Part shown: positions 7,498 through 14,172 of the stretch, in pieces
How positions within the stretch are numbered: the stretch's first letter is position 1
Layout: every line of letters starts with the position of its first letter
From: an uncultured Lachnospiraceae bacterium
GTDB lineage: Bacteria; Bacillota; Clostridia; Lachnospirales; Lachnospiraceae
Assembly (NCBI GenBank): GCA_910577645.1
Contig: CAJTOL010000008.1
Location: forward strand, 95,324-114,868
Direction of reading: 5' to 3'
DNA: 19,545 bases
Notes under the pieces: generated by a model
What the model saw: only the letters and a program-made list of their open reading frames with translations
The model's database searches: none
Told to the model about the DNA's origin: nothing
Program-made: the position numbers and the translations under genes

Positions 7498-8372
7498 TTG
7501 CACTAAAGGGGGCGGCGGTAGCCGCCAGGATTCAGCAGGAGATAGAGGCAGAGCTAAAGGATTTGAGAGAGGGAGGTATGGAGCGGGCGCCCAGGCTTGC
7601 CATTGTCAGGGTTGGAGAGAGGCCGGATGATCTCTCCTATGAGAGAGGAGCCTTAAAGCGCATGGAAAAATGCGGGCTTGAATCCCGGGTGTACGCATTT
7701 CCACAGGATATTTCCCAGGAGGAATTTGAGAAGGCTTTTTCGGAAATTAACAGGGATGACGGGATTGACGGAATTTTGTTGTTTCGCCCGCTGCCAAAGC
7801 AGATTGATGAAAAGCGGATTATGGAACGGATGGATCCGGCCAAGGATCTGGATGGGATCTGTCCGGTAAATATTGCCAAAGTGTTTTCCGGGGATGCCTC
7901 CGGATTTGCCCCCTGCACCGCGGAAGCGGTGGTGGAGGTGCTAAAGGCCAATGACATTGCCATCTCGGGAAAGCGGGCGGTGATTGTGGGCCGGAGTATG
8001 GTAGTGGGCCGGCCATTGTCTATGTTGCTTTTAAAGGAAAACGCTACTGTAACCATCTGCCATACCCGGACAGAGGATCTTGCCGGAACCTGCAGAGGCG
8101 CTGAAATCCTGGTGGCCGCCGCCGGAAAAGCCAAGATGCTGGACGCATCCTGCGTAGGCCGGGGAGCGATAGTGATTGATGTAGGAATTAATGTGGATGA
8201 GGAAGGGAATCTCTGTGGCGATGTGGATTTTTCTTCCTTAGACGGCACCGCCTCCATGGCCACCCCGGTTCCCGGCGGTGTAGGAGCGGTCACTACCTCG
8301 GTGCTGGCAAAGCATTTGGTAAGGGCAGTCAAGCAGAGACCATCAAATTTTGGATCTTTACAGCAGATTTAG
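7494..8372 (+). CDS. folD: Methylene-tetrahydrofolate dehydrogenase of the FolD family, probably without cyclohydrolase activity
   Basis: 292 residues covering both FolD domains. The NAD(P)-binding part is well kept: VIVGRSMVVGRPLSMLLL (163-180), ICHTRTEDL, GAIVIDVGIN (224-233), and TPVPGGVGAVTTSVL (257-271). Gapless alignment from memory with E. coli FolD gives Tyr49 for Tyr50, Ala53 for catalytic Lys54, Lys55 for Lys56, and Phe97 for Gln98 (FRPLP instead of QLPLP). The KDLDG aspartates (118, 120) are kept. Lys54 and Gln98 serve the cyclohydrolase reaction in studied enzymes, so this protein is predicted to be dehydrogenase only. The ATGA overlap with fchA upstream, which can supply the missing reaction, fits this. 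A terminator lies 15 nt after the stop. FolD family membership is certain; loss of the second activity is inferred. Confidence 0.93.
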   Translation: MIALKGAAVAARIQQEIEAELKDLREGGMERAPRLAIVRVGERPDDLSYERGALKRMEKCGLESRVYAFPQDISQEEFEKAFSEINRDDGIDGILLFRPLPKQIDEKRIMERMDPAKDLDGICPVNIAKVFSGDASGFAPCTAEAVVEVLKANDIAISGKRAVIVGRSMVVGRPLSMLLLKENATVTICHTRTEDLAGTCRGAEILVAAAGKAKMLDASCVGRGAIVIDVGINVDEEGNLCGDVDFSSLDGTASMATPVPGGVGAVTTSVLAKHLVRAVKQRPSNFGSLQQI

Positions 8373-8386
8373 AAATGGGAAATTAA

Positions 8387-8413
8387 GGGGCGGCAGTGAT
8401 GCCGCTCCTTTTT
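8387..8413 (+). terminator. Rho-independent terminator after folD
   Basis: GGGGCGGCA (8387-8395) pairs with TGCCGCTCC (8400-8408) with one G-T pair around a GTGA loop, followed by TTTTT (8409-8413). It closes the fchA-folD operon. It also shows that an in-frame GTG/ATG at 8396-8401, inside the hairpin, is not the start of the recombinase gene that follows. Confidence 0.88.
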
Positions 8414-8446
8414 GCTGCTATCTCCAGTGGTATTAAGAAAGGAGGT

Positions 8447-9067
8447 TTGAAAACCATTTCAAACAATACATACGGCTATGTCCGGGTCAGCAGCAAAGAT
8501 CAGAACCAGGACAGGCAGATGATTGCAATGCGGAAATTGTTCATTAAGGAGAAGAATATCTTTATGGACAAACAGTCCGGCAAGGATTTTGACCGTCCTC
8601 AATATAAGAAGCTGGTAAAGAAATTAAAGCCGGATGATTTGCTCTATATTAAGAGCATCGACCGGCTGGGGCGCAATTATGATGAAATCCTGGAACAGTG
8701 GCGGATCCTTACAAAGGAGAAGAGGATTGATATTGTTGTGCTGGATATGCCTCTTTTAGATACCCGCAGGGGCAAGGATTTAATGGGAACATTCCTCAGC
8801 GACATTGTTCTCCAGGTGCTGTCTTTTGTAGCAGAAAATGAGCGCACCAATATCCGCAGCCGGCAGGCGGAGGGCATTGCGGCAGCCAAAGCCAGAGGCG
8901 TCCGTTTTGGCCGCCCGCCTAAGCCTCTTCCGGAGAACTATCATAGCGCTTATCAGAGATGGAAATCCGGGACGATTACCGGCACGGCGGCGGCCAAGGA
9001 GTGTGGGATGCCCCTGTCTACATTCCGTTACCAGGCGGAGATTTACGAAAACGCCCGAATGTTATAA
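8447..9067 (+). CDS. Small serine recombinase (resolvase/invertase family)
   Basis: About 206 residues. The resolvase catalytic domain starts YGYVRVSSKDQNQDRQ with the nucleophile at about Ser15, and continues with DKQSGKDFDRPQYKKL, YIKSIDRLGRNYDEIL containing the catalytic arginines, and FVAENERTNIRSRQAEGI. A C-terminal helix-turn-helix (GTITGTAAAKECGMPLSTFRYQA) binds DNA. Proteins of this type resolve or invert DNA between short sites. The start is uncertain. AAAGGAGG at 8438-8445 is strong, but the next in-frame start, TTG at 8447, is only one base away, and the next well-spaced codon is ATT at 8456. I chose TTG because it would give the MKT-like beginning I expect for relatives. No transposase or cargo genes flank it, so it may be a resident stand-alone recombinase. 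Confidence 0.88.
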   Translation: MKTISNNTYGYVRVSSKDQNQDRQMIAMRKLFIKEKNIFMDKQSGKDFDRPQYKKLVKKLKPDDLLYIKSIDRLGRNYDEILEQWRILTKEKRIDIVVLDMPLLDTRRGKDLMGTFLSDIVLQVLSFVAENERTNIRSRQAEGIAAAKARGVRFGRPPKPLPENYHSAYQRWKSGTITGTAAAKECGMPLSTFRYQAEIYENARML

Positions 9068-9103
9068 ATGGGGATGTTGCAACAAAGATCAAGAAGTTTG
9101 TCT

Positions 9104-9772
9104 CTATGGTTCAATCGCTTTTTGCCGGACCTGTGACAAAGCCTTTGTTACAGGCGGAAGGGAGAGGATGGTAGCGGTGATGATGCCTTCTGCCAGAATG
9201 TAGGAATAGTTATACACAATGGGATAGACGGGGCGCAGGGCCTGGGGGAAGGTTTCCGGCATGTACTCCATCCAGTAGAGGTAGCCGCCCAGGGAATGAA
9301 AGGCGCCTCTTACAAGAATTCCAAGAAAATAACCTTTTAACAGGCCATTCTTAGATTTGGAGAACAGCCCGGCCAGTCCAAGAGCGGCAAAGGCCAGAAT
9401 GTAGTCACAGCATACCTGAAAAAGGGACAGGACAAAGGGCTCCTGGAGGAATTGTAAAATCCCGTAGGCAAGGCCGGTTAAAACGCCTGCCCTTACGCCA
9501 TACCAATAGCCGATGAGGCAGATAAACAGCATACTGCACAGCGTGATAGAGCCACCCCAGGGTGCGGAAAACAGTTTGATGTAGGATGTGAGAAAGGCAA
9601 GGGCCATGGCCATGGAACAGAATACCATCTGCCTGGTAGATATGCGGTTCCCTTTTTGCACATGGCCTTTTACCAGGCTCCCTGCCAAAAAGAGAAAAAT
9701 TCCGGCGCCAGCAGATACACCGTAGCCGGCAGCGGTCAGGCCGCCTTCCCCGGTAATAAGAAAATTGAACAT
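9104..9772 (-). CDS. thiT: ThiT-type thiamine transporter, ECF substrate-binding (S) subunit
   Basis: 222 residues, nearly all hydrophobic helices, about six membrane segments. The diagnostic parts are SYIKLFSAPWGGSITLCSMLFI (binding-site loop), GYWYGVRAGVLTGLAYGILQFLQEP, and YNYSYILAEGIITATIL near the end. ThiT captures thiamine outside the cell and works with a shared energizing module (EcfA, EcfA', EcfT) encoded elsewhere. The TPP riboswitch directly upstream on the same strand confirms the substrate class. An extra hydrophobic N-terminal segment of roughly 45 residues precedes the usual core. The start ATG at 9770-9772 is preceded by GGAGG and a run of seven U residues, an arrangement that makes the binding site part of a regulatory hairpin. 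The stop at 9104 lies 36 bp from the convergent recombinase stop. Confidence 0.93.
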   Translation of the reverse strand: MFNFLITGEGGLTAAGYGVSAGAGIFLFLAGSLVKGHVQKGNRISTRQMVFCSMAMALAFLTSYIKLFSAPWGGSITLCSMLFICLIGYWYGVRAGVLTGLAYGILQFLQEPFVLSLFQVCCDYILAFAALGLAGLFSKSKNGLLKGYFLGILVRGAFHSLGGYLYWMEYMPETFPQALRPVYPIVYNYSYILAEGIITATILSLPPVTKALSQVRQKAIEP

Positions 9773-9800
9773 AAAAAAACCTCCTTGATTGGACAGGAGG
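9773..9800 (-). terminator. Riboswitch expression platform: hairpin that is terminator and Shine-Dalgarno blocker in one
   Basis: On the minus strand CCTCCT (9795-9800) pairs with AGGAGG (9780-9785) across a 9-nt loop and is followed at once by seven T residues (9773-9779) and then the ATG of thiT. The 3' arm is the only good ribosome binding site. When the hairpin forms, it would both end transcription and hide the binding site. It is expected to form when TPP is bound. Confidence 0.72.
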
Positions 9801-9813
9801 GGATTGCTTTACA

Positions 9814-9853
9814 AAATACTGCCATTACAGGCCGGTAATGTATAACAGTATTT
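9814..9853 (-). promoter_or_regulatory. Second hairpin of the thiT leader, between aptamer and terminator
   Basis: AAATACTG (minus strand, 9846-9853) pairs with CAGTATTT (9814-9821), with an inner CATTAC (9835-9840) and GTAATG (9823-9828) pair. It begins immediately after the closing stem of the TPP aptamer and could compete with that stem. It ends about 14 nt before the terminator hairpin, so how it communicates with the terminator is not evident. The pairing is clear; the regulatory role is inferred. Confidence 0.6.
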
Positions 9854-9854
9854 G

Positions 9855-9955
9855 CTGCTTCCTTACGCCGGCATTAACCGGTTCAAGTAATGAGGGTCAG
9901 GGATATCCGCAGATGCGGCAACACCCAGTCTCAGCTCTAAGCTCCCCTAGCGAGT
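9855..9955 (-). promoter_or_regulatory. TPP riboswitch (thiamine pyrophosphate, THI element)
   Basis: Read on the minus strand the sequence has the conserved blocks in order: CTAGGGGAGC at the 5' side (near 9941-9950), GCTGAGA (near 9930-9936), CCCTGACCCTCA and ACTTGAACCGGTTAATGCCG, then GCGTAAGGAAG at the 3' side (near 9858-9868). These are the hallmark CUGAGA pyrimidine-sensing and UAAUGC pyrophosphate-sensing elements. A variable stem GCCGCATCTGCGG lies between them. Binding of TPP closes the aptamer and should lower thiT expression through the downstream hairpin. Confidence 0.95.
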
Positions 9956-9988
9956 CATATTATTTTTTCAAAAACGTTGTTCCAGGAG

Positions 9989-10017
9989 AGTATACATCGA
10001 AACAGGGAAGAAGTCAA
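9989..10017 (-). promoter_or_regulatory. Promoter of the thiT riboswitch transcript
   Basis: On the minus strand TTGACT (10012-10017) and TATACT (9989-9994) are separated by 17 bp, each one base from consensus. Transcription would start near 9982, about 27 bases before the TPP aptamer. Confidence 0.8.
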
Positions 10018-10253
10018 TATCCTTTCAATCTCATAAAATTCCCCGCCGTCTGAACCATTAGTATATTTTCTTTAAAACAAAATGTAAAAATTATGGCTTG
10101 GGAATGATGTATGCAGAGGGCTTTGCCATTTTTTATATCTTCACCAGGTAAAACACACCCGGTTTCATACTGCCGAATAGGAAAGGGATTTTTGGGAAAT
10201 CTAAACATAGGAAGCGATGGCTGACAAATCTGACAGAGAGGCGGAAAATAGAG
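10018..10253. other. Gene-free AT-rich stretch upstream of the YdcZ-type transporter
   Basis: About 236 bases between the thiT promoter and the next + strand gene. I see no convincing coding frame with a binding site, no strong hairpin and no promoter that matches both boxes with good spacing. It presumably holds the + strand promoter for the gene at 10254, but I cannot place it. A weak GAGAGGCGG before that gene is its probable ribosome binding site. Confidence 0.5.
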
Positions 10254-10679
10254 ATGGGATGGATTATCGCACTGGTTTCAGGAGCGCTTATGAGTATTCA
10301 GGGGGTGTTTAATACTGAGGTTACCAAACAGACCAGCATATGGGTATCCTCAGGCTGGGTACAGCTGACGGCATTTGGTGCCTGCCTGATTATGTGGATG
10401 TTTACCGGACGGGAACAGATCAGCGGTTTGTGGCAGATGGAGCCTAAATATATGCTGCTGGGAGGTATCCTGGGAGCTTTTATTACCTATACGGTTATCA
10501 AAAGCGTGGGGACATTGGGACCGGCTCAGTCGGCTCTTTTGATTGTGGTTGCCCAGATAATTGTGGCATACGGAATTGAGGTTTTTGGCATGTTTGGAGT
10601 GGAAAAGGCAGGCTTTGAATGGAGAAAGTTTTTAGGCGCTGCGGTGGCGATTTTGGGTATCGTAATTTTTAAAAAATAA
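10254..10679 (+). CDS. Small DMT-superfamily membrane protein (YdcZ/DUF606 type)
   Basis: 141 residues with about four or five hydrophobic segments (near residues 2-20, 33-50, 65-85, 90-110 and 122-139). The opening WIIALVSGALMSIQGVFNTEV, the middle LGGILGAFITYTVI and LGPAQSALLIVVAQI, and the end FLGAAVAILGIVIFKK match the DUF606/YdcZ half-size transporters. Half-size members of the drug/metabolite transporter superfamily work as dimers; the substrate of this branch is not established. It is in the + orientation and is not obviously linked to the genes on either side: thiT is divergent and the next gene has its own promoter. No second YdcZ copy is adjacent, although such genes often come in pairs, so it may form a homodimer. 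Confidence 0.85.
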   Translation: MGWIIALVSGALMSIQGVFNTEVTKQTSIWVSSGWVQLTAFGACLIMWMFTGREQISGLWQMEPKYMLLGGILGAFITYTVIKSVGTLGPAQSALLIVVAQIIVAYGIEVFGMFGVEKAGFEWRKFLGAAVAILGIVIFKK

Positions 10680-10682
10680 TAC

Positions 10683-10711
10683 TTGTATTTGCCGGGGCCA
10701 TTGAGTAGAAT
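10683..10711 (+). promoter_or_regulatory. Promoter of the comEA-like gene
   Basis: TTGTAT at 10683-10688 and TAGAAT at 10706-10711 are separated by 17 bp. It starts right after the stop of the YdcZ-type gene and gives a leader of about 30 bases before AAAGGAGG (10736-10743). The boxes have two and one mismatches. Confidence 0.6.
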
Positions 10712-10749
10712 AGAATGTAGGCTGGGATGGCATCCAAAGGAGGAAGCCA

Positions 10750-11328
10750 TTGAAAAAATTAAAAAAGAATTGCCGGTGGGCGGCATTTTTGCTGCTTATG
10801 AGCCTGTTTTTTTCAGGGTGCGGCGACAGGACAGAGGAGCTTGTTTTAATATCTGAGTCTGTGACGGATACCGGGGCGGAGATGAGCCGGGAGGCTTCAT
10901 CTCCTGCGCCTTTGCTGGTTCATGTCTGCGGTGCGGTTCGCTGCCCGGGAGTTTATGAGCTGGCCCCTGGGGACAGGATTTTTGACGCAGTTGAAGCCGC
11001 CGGAGGATTTTCCGAGGAGGCGGCGGGACATGCGTTGAATCTGGCTCAGCCGGTAGAAGACGGAGTTCAGATCCGGGTTCCCACCCAGTCGGAGGCAGCA
11101 GAGCTTTTGCAGGCTGTCTCTGTTTCCTCAGATCCGGGAAAAATCAATATCAACACTGCCGGGGAAGAGGAGCTTACCAGCCTTAACGGAATCGGGGAAT
11201 CTAGGGCAAGGGATATTCTTACATATAGAAAAGAATACGGCCCCTTCCGCTCAATAGAGGACATTAAACAGGTACCGGGAATTAAAAACGCAGTATTTGA
11301 GAAAATAAAAGATGACATTACCGTTTAA
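10750..11328 (+). CDS. comEA: ComEA-like DNA-binding lipoprotein (SLBB plus helix-hairpin-helix)
   Basis: 192 residues from a TTG start at 10750, which is fixed by AAAGGAGG six bases upstream. The N-terminus is a lipoprotein signal: positive KKLKK, a hydrophobic run, then LFFSGC with the lipidated Cys at 24. An SLBB domain follows (about 55-111; VHVCGAVRCPGVYELAPGDRI), then a linker and two helix-hairpin-helix motifs (about 130-192; INTAGEEELTSLNGIGESRA and VPGIKNAVFEKI). ComEA binds double-stranded DNA outside the membrane during natural uptake. In the usual form it is held by a membrane helix and lies next to comEC; here it has a lipobox and no comEC is in the window. The binding-protein family is secure; a role in transformation is inferred. 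The response regulator gene follows after 30 bases. Confidence 0.88.
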   Translation: MKKLKKNCRWAAFLLLMSLFFSGCGDRTEELVLISESVTDTGAEMSREASSPAPLLVHVCGAVRCPGVYELAPGDRIFDAVEAAGGFSEEAAGHALNLAQPVEDGVQIRVPTQSEAAELLQAVSVSSDPGKININTAGEEELTSLNGIGESRARDILTYRKEYGPFRSIEDIKQVPGIKNAVFEKIKDDITV

Positions 11329-11358
11329 CAGACGGAAGAATTGAGATAGAGGTGGATA

Positions 11359-12060
11359 ATGGCAAGAGTATTGGTGGTAGATGATGAGAAATTAATCGTA
11401 AAAGGAATTCGCTTCAGCCTTGAGCAGGACGGGATGGAAGTGGATTGTGCATATGACGGCGAGGAAGCCATAGAGAAAGCCCGCCAGACGGAATACGACA
11501 TTATTTTATTGGATGTGATGCTGCCTATGGCAGATGGGTACGAGGTATGCCAGGCTATTCGGGAGTTTTCGGAGGCGCCTGTTATCATGCTGACCGCCAA
11601 AGGCGGAGATATGGATAAGATTTTGGGATTAGAGTACGGCGCAGATGATTACATAACCAAGCCCTTTAATATTCTGGAGGTAAAAGCAAGAATTAAGGCC
11701 ATTATGCGCCGCAGCGCAAAGAACAAGAAGAAAAACCAAGAGCAGGAGACCCATGTGATCAAAGCAGGAGATTTAAGGCTGGATATGGATGGCCGCAGGG
11801 TATTTATTGGAGAAAAGGAGATTAACCTGACAGCCAAAGAATTTGACCTTTTGGAGCTTTTGGCCTGCAATCCCAACAAGGTTTACAGCCGGGAGTCTCT
11901 CCTTGCTTTTGTGTGGGGCAACCGGGCGATGGATAACGGGGATGTCCGAACTGTGGATGTCCATGTAAGACGGTTGCGGGAAAAGATAGAGCCCAGCCCC
12001 AGCGATCCCAGATATGTACATACAAAATGGGGCGTGGGGTATTATTTCCGGGCAAAATAG
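11359..12060 (+). CDS. OmpR/PhoB-family response regulator, no sensor kinase beside it
   Basis: 233 residues. Receiver domain: the acidic pair in VLVVDDE (Asp8, Asp9), the phosphorylation site Asp52 in IILLDVMLPMADG, Thr79 and Lys101 in DDYITKPF. After a lysine-rich linker (about 115-127) comes a winged-helix DNA-binding domain (about 130-231) with LTAKEFDLLELLACNPNKVYSRE and VDVHVRRLREKIEP. Phosphorylated proteins of this kind bind direct repeats upstream of target genes. AGAGGTGG precedes the ATG at 11359. Usually the partner histidine kinase gene follows directly, but here the next gene is on the opposite strand and belongs to another family. It is therefore an orphan in this window, and could be co-transcribed with the comEA-like gene 30 bases upstream. 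Confidence 0.94.
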   Translation: MARVLVVDDEKLIVKGIRFSLEQDGMEVDCAYDGEEAIEKARQTEYDIILLDVMLPMADGYEVCQAIREFSEAPVIMLTAKGGDMDKILGLEYGADDYITKPFNILEVKARIKAIMRRSAKNKKKNQEQETHVIKAGDLRLDMDGRRVFIGEKEINLTAKEFDLLELLACNPNKVYSRESLLAFVWGNRAMDNGDVRTVDVHVRRLREKIEPSPSDPRYVHTKWGVGYYFRAK

Positions 12061-12085
12061 GAAGGAAAAAAGAGACAGAGTATCA

Positions 12086-12155
12086 GGCGCTGCTGTTATC
12101 AGCAGCGCCCAGGTCCTGCTATGGAACCTCCGGCAAAATGTGCCGGTAACGGAGG
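12086..12155. terminator. Pair of hairpins between two convergent genes
   Basis: GGCGCTGCTG (12086-12095) and CAGCAGCGCC (12100-12109) form a perfect 10-bp stem with a TTAT loop. A second structure pairs CCTCCGG and CCGGCA (12127-12135) with TGCCGG and CGGAGG (12141-12155). They sit between the response regulator stop (12060) and the pdaA stop (12161). Neither has an adjacent T-run on the + strand; on the minus strand the first stem is followed, about 13 nt later, by CTTTTTT. They most likely end the two transcripts. Confidence 0.6.
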
Positions 12156-12160
12156 ATATA

Positions 12161-13033
12161 TTATAAAGTGCCTGCCAGTTTATCAATGGATTCGAACCGG
12201 TAGCCCATCTGCTCCCATTTGGTCAGCAGTTCATCTAAAATTGCCGCGTTGGTGCTGGAGGTGCTGTGGAGAAGGACTACGGCGCCGGGGTGAATGCGGC
12301 TGAGGAGCTTGTCAAAGGCTTCTTCCTTTGAGGGCTGTTTATCCTGATACCAGTCCACATAGGCCAGGCTCCAGAAAAAGGTGGTGTATCCCAGATCCTT
12401 TGCCATCTGAAGATTGGATTCACTGTATTTCCCCTGAGGAGGCCGGTAAAATTTGGACATAGGCTGGCCGGTGATCTGCTGGAAAAGGGCTTCCAGATCC
12501 GTCAGTTCTTTCTGAAAGGCTTGGGAAGTAGAGATTTTGGACATATCCGGATGGTGATAAGTGTGATTGCCCACGATATGGCCTTCATTTATCATGCGTT
12601 TTACCAGATCAGGACTGGTTTCCAGATAATTTCCTACCAGGAAAAAGGCGGCCGGTGCCTGATGCTTTTTTAAAGCATCTAAAATAGGTTCTGTATTGCC
12701 GTTTTCATAACCGGCATCAAAGGTCAGGTAGATCACCTTATCTTCCGGCGAGCCCAAATAGCAGGCCCGGAATTCTTTTAAATAGTCAGAGGTGGCATTG
12801 CCTGCCGGGGGAAGGCCCGGAGTCTGGAAGCTTAAGCCCCAGTTTCCGTCAGATGCAGCCAGGAGGGCGCTTGACGCAGTTTGCTGATCCAGAGTAAACC
12901 AGGCGGCTGTCTGCCCGGCAAAGAAGGAAAAAGCAAAAAGGGCTGTAAGGCAGGCCAGAGCAGTGATTTTTTCCGGGGGCCGGGGGATACGCCGGGCCAG
13001 ACGGCTCATGGAAGCAAAAAACTTTAATCTCAT
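12161..13033 (-). CDS. pdaA: PdaA-type polysaccharide (muramic delta-lactam) deacetylase
   Basis: 290 residues. A membrane anchor or signal segment spans about residues 22-45. The NodB deacetylase domain has all its motifs: TFDAGYENG (104-112, catalytic Asp106 at the metal site), HTYHHP (157-162, metal-binding histidines), RPPQGKYSE (197-205), FWSLAYVDWY (220-229) and HPGAVVLLHS (248-257). The WGLSF opening, TFDAGYENG and VDWY stretches match PdaA of Bacillus subtilis, which removes acetyl from muramic acid so that delta-lactam can form in the spore cortex. This points to a spore-forming host. A binding site GGATGA lies before the ATG at 13033, and it is divergent from the next gene. Other NodB deacetylases share some motifs, but the PdaA-specific segments favour this call. 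Confidence 0.88.
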   Translation of the reverse strand: MRLKFFASMSRLARRIPRPPEKITALACLTALFAFSFFAGQTAAWFTLDQQTASSALLAASDGNWGLSFQTPGLPPAGNATSDYLKEFRACYLGSPEDKVIYLTFDAGYENGNTEPILDALKKHQAPAAFFLVGNYLETSPDLVKRMINEGHIVGNHTYHHPDMSKISTSQAFQKELTDLEALFQQITGQPMSKFYRPPQGKYSESNLQMAKDLGYTTFFWSLAYVDWYQDKQPSKEEAFDKLLSRIHPGAVVLLHSTSSTNAAILDELLTKWEQMGYRFESIDKLAGTL

Positions 13034-13127
13034 AAAATGTCATCCAGATATGATTGATTTGTCTAAATATATGAGAGAAATACAGGAAACATAACAGGAT
13101 TTCAACCATAACAAAAGAGGTAGAGAA

Positions 13128-13649
13128 ATGGAATACAGAATACGTCAGGCAGAGGCAGGCGACTTAGAGGCAGTTACCCGGGTGGAGGCGGCCTGTTTTC
13201 CGGCGGCAGAAGCAGCCGGGAAGGAAGCATTCCGTCAGAGGCTCACTGCCTTTCCGGAATGTTTTTTTGTAGCGGAAGCGATGGAGGGCGGACGGCCCGG
13301 AGAAATGATAGGATTTATTAACGGAGCCGCGGTGGAGGAAAAAACCATCTGCGACGAAATGTTTGAGGACGCAGGATGGCATAAAAAGGACGGCCCTTAC
13401 CAGAGCATTTTTGGGCTGGATGTGGTGGAAGCCTGGAGACGCCAGGGTGTTGCGGCAGCCCTGATGAACCATTTGATAGAAGATGCCAGAAGGAAGGGAC
13501 GAAAGGGGTTAATTTTAACCTGCAAAGACAGATTAATTCATTATTATGAAACCTTCGGCTACCGGAATCTGGGAATATCCGCGTCTGTCCATGGAGGCGC
13601 TGTGTGGTATGATATGATACTGGAATTTGAGAAAGATCCGGAGGACTAA
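13128..13649 (+). CDS. GNAT-family acetyltransferase of the AANAT-like branch
   Basis: 173 residues. The N-terminus YRIRQAEAGDLEAVTRVEAACFP is a typical GNAT opening. The acetyl-CoA loop is SIFGLDVVEAWRRQGVAAALM (Q/R-x-x-G-x-A form), and the C-terminal LTCKDRLIHYYETFGYRNLG and ASVHGGAVWYDM resemble arylalkylamine acetyltransferase-like bacterial proteins. Substrates of the bacterial members are mostly unknown; aromatic or poly-amines are guesses from the branch name. AGAGG seven bases before the ATG at 13128 supports the start. The stop is two bases from the GTG start of rlmH, so the two are co-transcribed and probably coupled, but that pairing does not reveal a shared function. Confidence 0.88.
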   Translation: MEYRIRQAEAGDLEAVTRVEAACFPAAEAAGKEAFRQRLTAFPECFFVAEAMEGGRPGEMIGFINGAAVEEKTICDEMFEDAGWHKKDGPYQSIFGLDVVEAWRRQGVAAALMNHLIEDARRKGRKGLILTCKDRLIHYYETFGYRNLGISASVHGGAVWYDMILEFEKDPED

Positions 13650-13651
13650 CA

Positions 13652-14131
13652 GTGAAGATAACCCTGATTACGGTGGGAAAGATTAAGGAGAGATATTTAG
13701 AGGAAGCCATCCGGGAATATACCAAGCGGCTGAACCGCTACTGCAAACTGGAAATTATTCAGGCAGCAGATGAAAAGACTCCTGACGGGGCCAGCCCGTC
13801 TCTGGAGGAACAGATAAAAGACAGAGAGGGTAAACGGATCTTGTCCCACGTAAAAGATGGCATGTATGTGATCGCTTTGGCAATTCAGGGAAAAATGCTG
13901 ACATCAGAAGAGCTGGCAGAAAAAATGGACTCCCTGGGAGTAAGGGGAATCAGCCACGTGGCATTTATTATCGGCGGCTCTCTGGGGCTGTCAAAAGAGG
14001 TTTTAAGGCGGGCGGATTTTCAGCTCAGCTTTTCCAAAATGACCTTCCCTCATCAATTGATGAGGGTGATTTTGCTGGAACAGATTTACAGGAGCTATCG
14101 GATTATTGCGGGAGAGCCGTATCATAAGTAG
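13652..14131 (+). CDS. rlmH: 23S rRNA pseudouridine-1915 N3-methyltransferase
   Basis: 159 residues, exactly the family size. RlmH methylates pseudouridine 1915 in helix 69 of 23S rRNA on assembled 70S ribosomes, using S-adenosylmethionine in a knotted SPOUT fold. Visible features are ITLITVGKIKERYLEEAIREYTKRL at the N-terminus, the SAM-binding knot with HVAFIIGGSLGLSKEVL (about 105-121) and the C-terminal FPHQLMRVILLEQIYRSYRIIAGEPYHK. The GTG start at 13652 has GGAGG (13640-13644) seven bases upstream, lying within the last codons of the GNAT gene. It is a housekeeping gene. No strong terminator follows before the amt promoter at 14173. Confidence 0.96.
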   Translation: MKITLITVGKIKERYLEEAIREYTKRLNRYCKLEIIQAADEKTPDGASPSLEEQIKDREGKRILSHVKDGMYVIALAIQGKMLTSEELAEKMDSLGVRGISHVAFIIGGSLGLSKEVLRRADFQLSFSKMTFPHQLMRVILLEQIYRSYRIIAGEPYHK

Positions 14132-14172
14132 AGGCAAAAGGGAAGTAAAAGAAAGTAAAGATTAAAAAAAGA

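Noticed and set aside
7637..8332. A 231-codon open frame on the minus strand opposite folD.
   Set aside because: A shadow of the folD codon pattern, rich in Ser, Thr, Pro and Ala, with no domain or binding site.
9130..9154. Possible terminator for the recombinase or thiT formed by the 25-bp palindrome.
   Set aside because: It has a one-base centre, no T-run follows on either strand, and it lies inside the thiT reading frame.
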